A stretch of 64,000 nucleotides of DNA from Bacillota bacterium (GTDB lineage Bacteria; Bacillota; Clostridia; Acetivibrionales; DTU013): positions 1 to 64,000 of the forward strand of contig JAFABI010000021.1 in NCBI GenBank assembly GCA_023426125.1, in the 5' to 3' direction. The translations under genes and the position numbers were made by a program. Position 1 is the stretch's first letter, and every line of letters begins with the position of its first letter. Below are positions 61,081-64,000 of the stretch, in pieces. Below the pieces are notes generated by a model. It saw nothing but the letters and a program-made list of their open reading frames with translations. It was not told the DNA's origin and searched no databases.

Positions 61081-62970
61081 TCAATGGCTGTATACCATCT
61101 TCATGAACTTCCTTGTAGTAGCACCATAAAAGACTCCGTAAACCAATGCATAGATGGCGATTGCGGCCAGGGTCGGAACCAGCAGGTTGTACTTCAGCAG
61201 GCCGCTCAGCGCGTTAATGGCAAAGAGGCTGTGGATGATACCCACGGCCAGCGGCAGTATCAATGAAAGTCCGACCTGCAGTGAAACAGCGCTTCTTACT
61301 TCCTTCCTTGACATGCCGATTTTTCTGAGGATATCGTATTTGCCCTTGTCGGCCAGAGCCTCGCTGAGTATCTTGAAGTACATGATGCTGCCGGTAGCCA
61401 GGATAAAGACAATGGACATAAAGGAACCGAGGAAATAGAAGAGGCCGATAAACGACAGCGAGCTCAGATAACTCAGGGCATAAACGAAAAGTCCCGCCTC
61501 CTCCGGTACAATTCCCCATAATTTTTCCGCCAGCTCCAGCGAATTTTTTGCGTCGGATACGATAAAACCATGAAAGCCCTTTGTATTCTGCCCTTTTGCC
61601 AGCTTTTCATATTCGTCGTCGGGGACGATGAGGCAGCTTGAGGACTGCAGCGCGCCTTTTCCAAACAGCGGCGTCTTTACTTCCTGCATAATTACATATT
61701 TCTCAGTCCCCATCAGCAAATCCTTTCCTTCATAGCTGAAAATGCTTCCCATAAGGGCCGGAGGTAACACCAGCAGCGCCTGTTTGCCGCTGATTGCCTT
61801 ATGAGGCCAGGTTTCTCCGGGATATTGCTTTTCTATTTCCGCCGTAACGCCAAGGAAGTCCGAATATTTCATCACCGGATAGCTGCTGGAGTCGGAATAC
61901 CTGCCGTTCTCAATATGCACCTCTGCGATTGCGTACTCAAGACGGATGTCTGCCAGAAGCTTGTGTTCCGATGAATTAATGGCTTCTACTACCTTGTCGT
62001 GGGTGCTTTTGTCATCAAGGGCATAGGAAAAGGAATAAGGGAATTCTACATGATGTGTCTCATTAACATAGTATTTAAGGGACAGGGAGGTTCCAAAGGC
62101 GGTGACGGTAGTGGCTGTCATGACGGCAAGCATGGCCAGGCTGCGGTAATTGCCCCTGATCCTGAAGGAAATGTTGCTTATGCTCACCAGTCGCACCCCC
62201 TTATACAGGATGGCTTTCCGATCGGTCAGGAATTTGGTGACGGCAGGCAGAAGCGCGCCGAAAAGCCAGAAGGTGCCCGCTGCCACCAAAGCTGCCACCA
62301 GCAGGCCAAAGGTGATATCCTTACTGAAATAATAACCGGCGGCGATGAGAAGGATGGAAAGCACAGCGCGTACAGCTTTGAATTTCGGCTCTTTTTCTTC
62401 CTTCTGGGAATCCCTGATAAGGTCGATCAGCTTGCTTCGGGCTACAACCACAAAATTGTGGACCGAAAGAGCGAGAAATATGACGCCGAAGATCAACAAA
62501 AGCTCTTTTATGCCCTGAACGGGTATGGAAAACCCAACGGTAACCTCCAGAAGGGCAACTTTTGCCAAAGCCATAAGGAACAGGCGGGAGAAAAGAATGC
62601 CTGCGGCAAGGCCTGCGATAATTGTTGAAATCCCTGTGAAAAGGCACTCAATGGCAAATATGCGGCCGATTTTGCGGGTACTGACACCCATGAGAGAATA
62701 AACGGCGATTTCCTTTTTCCGCTGTTTCAGGAAAAAGGAACTGGAATACCAGATAAAAAAGAACAGGAAGATGACCGTTATGAAGGAGGTAACGGAGGAG
62801 GCGATTCTGGCATCCGCCATAACATCCTTGGCTTTCAGGAATTCCGGGGCGTATTTCAGGACCGTAAAATCATAATAGACGGCCACGGCGAAAATCATCA
62901 CCGCCAGATAGAAGCCGTATGTTTTCAGGTTGGTCCTGAACATTTTCAGCGCGATGTTAAAGGAATTCAT
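61081..62970 (-). CDS. BceB-type ABC transporter permease
   Basis: About 629 residues with ten membrane helices in the FtsX/MacB-like arrangement. There are four at the N-terminal half, a large extracytoplasmic domain of about 200 residues between helices 7 and 8 (about 320-510), and the rest at the end. FFLKQRKKEIAVYSLMGVSTRKIGRIF and KGKYDILRKIGMSRKEVRSAV are the two FtsX motifs. This is the BceB/VraG class that senses and removes cell-wall antibiotic peptides. ATG at 62970 has GGGAGGTG upstream and overlaps the ATPase gene by 14 nt. Confidence 0.9.
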   Translation of the reverse strand: MNSFNIALKMFRTNLKTYGFYLAVMIFAVAVYYDFTVLKYAPEFLKAKDVMADARIASSVTSFITVIFLFFFIWYSSSFFLKQRKKEIAVYSLMGVSTRKIGRIFAIECLFTGISTIIAGLAAGILFSRLFLMALAKVALLEVTVGFSIPVQGIKELLLIFGVIFLALSVHNFVVVARSKLIDLIRDSQKEEKEPKFKAVRAVLSILLIAAGYYFSKDITFGLLVAALVAAGTFWLFGALLPAVTKFLTDRKAILYKGVRLVSISNISFRIRGNYRSLAMLAVMTATTVTAFGTSLSLKYYVNETHHVEFPYSFSYALDDKSTHDKVVEAINSSEHKLLADIRLEYAIAEVHIENGRYSDSSSYPVMKYSDFLGVTAEIEKQYPGETWPHKAISGKQALLVLPPALMGSIFSYEGKDLLMGTEKYVIMQEVKTPLFGKGALQSSSCLIVPDDEYEKLAKGQNTKGFHGFIVSDAKNSLELAEKLWGIVPEEAGLFVYALSYLSSLSFIGLFYFLGSFMSIVFILATGSIMYFKILSEALADKGKYDILRKIGMSRKEVRSAVSLQVGLSLILPLAVGIIHSLFAINALSGLLKYNLLVPTLAAIAIYALVYGVFYGATTRKFMKMVYSH

Positions 62971-63724
62971 TTGTAGAAACACCTCCCATGGCCCCCAGCA
63001 TATCAAGGATCTTGTGAAAGAGATCCTTCCTGTCGCCGGTTCTGTCCAGCCTGGCATGGATAGCCCCGTCTTTCAGGAACATGATCCTTCCGCAGTAGCT
63101 GGCTGCGAAAGAGTCGTGCGTGACCATGATGATGGTGGTGCTATACCGGTTGTTGAGCTTTTTGAAGCATTCCAGGAGCTCGGCGGAGGATTTTGAATCC
63201 AGGGCGCCGGTGGGCTCGTCGGCAAATATGACCGAAGGGTTCATGATAAGAGCCCTTGCTGCCGCCGCCCTTTGCTTCTGACCGCCCGAAAGCTGCCAGG
63301 GGTATTTTGACAGTTGCTGCTCTATACCGAAAAAGCCGGCCAGCTCGTTCACCTTGTTCAGGATATCCTTGTGATGCGACTTGTTCAATGCCAGCGGCAA
63401 TGCGATATTGTCCATTACGGTCATGTTGTCCAGCAGGTTGAAATCCTGGAATACAAAACCGATCTTGTCCCTGCGGAATTTTGCCAATTCTTCGCTTTTC
63501 TGGCCGGACAGGTCCATTCCTTCAAAAAATACCTTTCCCGCCGTAGGGATGTCAATTGTCGACAGGATGTTAAGCAGCGTTGTCTTACCGGAGCCTGACG
63601 GCCCCATTACTGCCAGAAATTCACCTTTTTCCACTTCCAGGTCAATGCCGCTCAGCGCAAGGAATTTAAGCCCCTTCGAACCATATTCCTTTTTCAGGCC
63701 TTGTGTTTTTATGATTGTGCTCAT
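62957..63724 (-). CDS. BceA-type ABC transporter ATPase
   Basis: 255 residues, MacB/BceA class: Walker A GPSGSGKTT (about 41-49), Q loop VFQDFNLLDNMT, signature LSGGQKQR, Walker B VIFADEPTGALD, H-loop VTHD. It energises the BceB-like permease. GGAGG precedes ATG. It lies downstream of a sensor-kinase gene on the same strand, the usual regulator-kinase-ATPase-permease order of bacitracin/lantibiotic resistance modules. Confidence 0.93.
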   Translation of the reverse strand: MSTIIKTQGLKKEYGSKGLKFLALSGIDLEVEKGEFLAVMGPSGSGKTTLLNILSTIDIPTAGKVFFEGMDLSGQKSEELAKFRRDKIGFVFQDFNLLDNMTVMDNIALPLALNKSHHKDILNKVNELAGFFGIEQQLSKYPWQLSGGQKQRAAAARALIMNPSVIFADEPTGALDSKSSAELLECFKKLNNRYSTTIIMVTHDSFAASYCGRIMFLKDGAIHARLDRTGDRKDLFHKILDMLGAMGGVSTNEFL

Positions 63725-63827
63725 GCTTTACCTCCAATTTTTCAAAGCGGGTTCGCTTCTGTAGTCGATTCTACCCCTTTGAAAAGGATGAATCCAGTAG
63801 ATGAAGGTTATATTTGAAAAGGATTTG

Positions 63828-64000
63828 TTATATTTTTGTCACATTGAGATAATCACTGAGCTTGTAAAAGGTAAGTACAAATTCCGTGAATCCGCCTTCC
63901 TCCGAGGAAACCCCAAGGTCTATGCCCAGGCGGCCTGCGATTTTCTTTGCATAATAAAGGCCCATTCCGGTGGATTTTGAAGTTTTTCTGCCATTTTCTC
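63828..64000 (-). CDS. BceS-type sensor kinase, C-terminal part (cut by the window end)
   Basis: Read on the minus strand, the last 56 residues are visible: GRKTSKSTGMGLYYAKKIAGRLGIDLGVSSEEGGFTEFVLTFYKLSDYLNVTKI, then stop at 63828. This is the G2-box end of a histidine-kinase ATPase domain as in BceS-like kinases (STGMGLY motif). The 5' part and the partner response regulator must lie beyond 64000. The gap to the ATPase gene is 103 bp. Confidence 0.85.
   Translation of the reverse strand, partial: ENGRKTSKSTGMGLYYAKKIAGRLGIDLGVSSEEGGFTEFVLTFYKLSDYLNVTKI

Overview
The window looks like chromosome of a Gram-positive, spore-former-type anaerobic Firmicute of the class Clostridia. The main reasons are the ctsR-mcsA-mcsB-clpC operon with a recognisable CtsR operator, radA, a CarD-like regulator, a PIN/TRAM (YacL-type) membrane protein, ispD and ispF, an LtaS-like sulfatase, YesMN-type two-component proteins and a Bce-type ABC module. 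Shine-Dalgarno sequences are strong throughout, and GTG and TTG starts are common. No rRNA gene, complete tRNA, transposase, integrase or CRISPR array was seen.

Layout. 1-2.3 kb holds a 30-residue membrane peptide, a membrane-anchored leucine-rich-repeat protein and two small ORFs. 2.3-7.4 kb is the heat-shock/protein-quality operon ctsR-mcsA-mcsB-clpC. 7.4-12.3 kb is an RND pump, adaptor and MarR operon. 12.3-15.1 kb (minus strand) has two envelope glycosyltransferase-type genes. 15.4-19.9 kb has a GH15 glucoamylase-like enzyme, a nucleotidyltransferase and radA. 19.9-28.4 kb has a small conserved protein, carD with two tandem promoters, yacL, an LTA-synthase-like gene, ispD, an ABC exporter and an inverted, divergent ispF. 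28.4-34.4 kb carries a tRNA-Leu remnant, a metallophosphoesterase, a SpoU methyltransferase, an AraC-type regulator, fabF and def. 34.4-38.5 kb has decayed genes and a MerR-ABC exporter cassette. 38.5-48.6 kb is a glycoside-uptake cluster: response regulator, solute-binding protein, two permeases, GH78 enzyme and histidine kinase. It is bounded by a 22-bp perfect direct repeat and ends in a decayed P-type ATPase. 48.6-53 kb has a second ClpP, an AraC protein, small proteins and a propeller lipoprotein. 53.1-59.2 kb is a five-gene sugar catabolic operon: LacI regulator, DhnA-type aldolase, FGGY kinase, amidohydrolase and fucose/arabinose-type isomerase. 59.5-64 kb has a lipoprotein serpin and a Bce-type ABC transporter with the end of its sensor kinase.

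From general knowledge, ctsR-clpC, radA, carD, yacL, ispD and ispF are often neighbours in clostridia. Here that order survives but is split by inserted blocks (efflux, sugar enzymes, LtaS, ABC genes). At least three families of short palindromic repeats are scattered through the joints. One copy lies in frame inside the GH15 gene. Two isolated 32-nt sequences resembling a single type I-C CRISPR repeat lie in the leaders of mcsA and ispD.

The best candidates for something undescribed are the LacI-aldolase-kinase-amidohydrolase-isomerase operon with unknown substrate, the solo CRISPR-repeat-like leaders, the structured RNA leader of the glycoside cluster, and the palindromic element that has become protein-coding. 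All calls come from reading the sequence; no database search was run.
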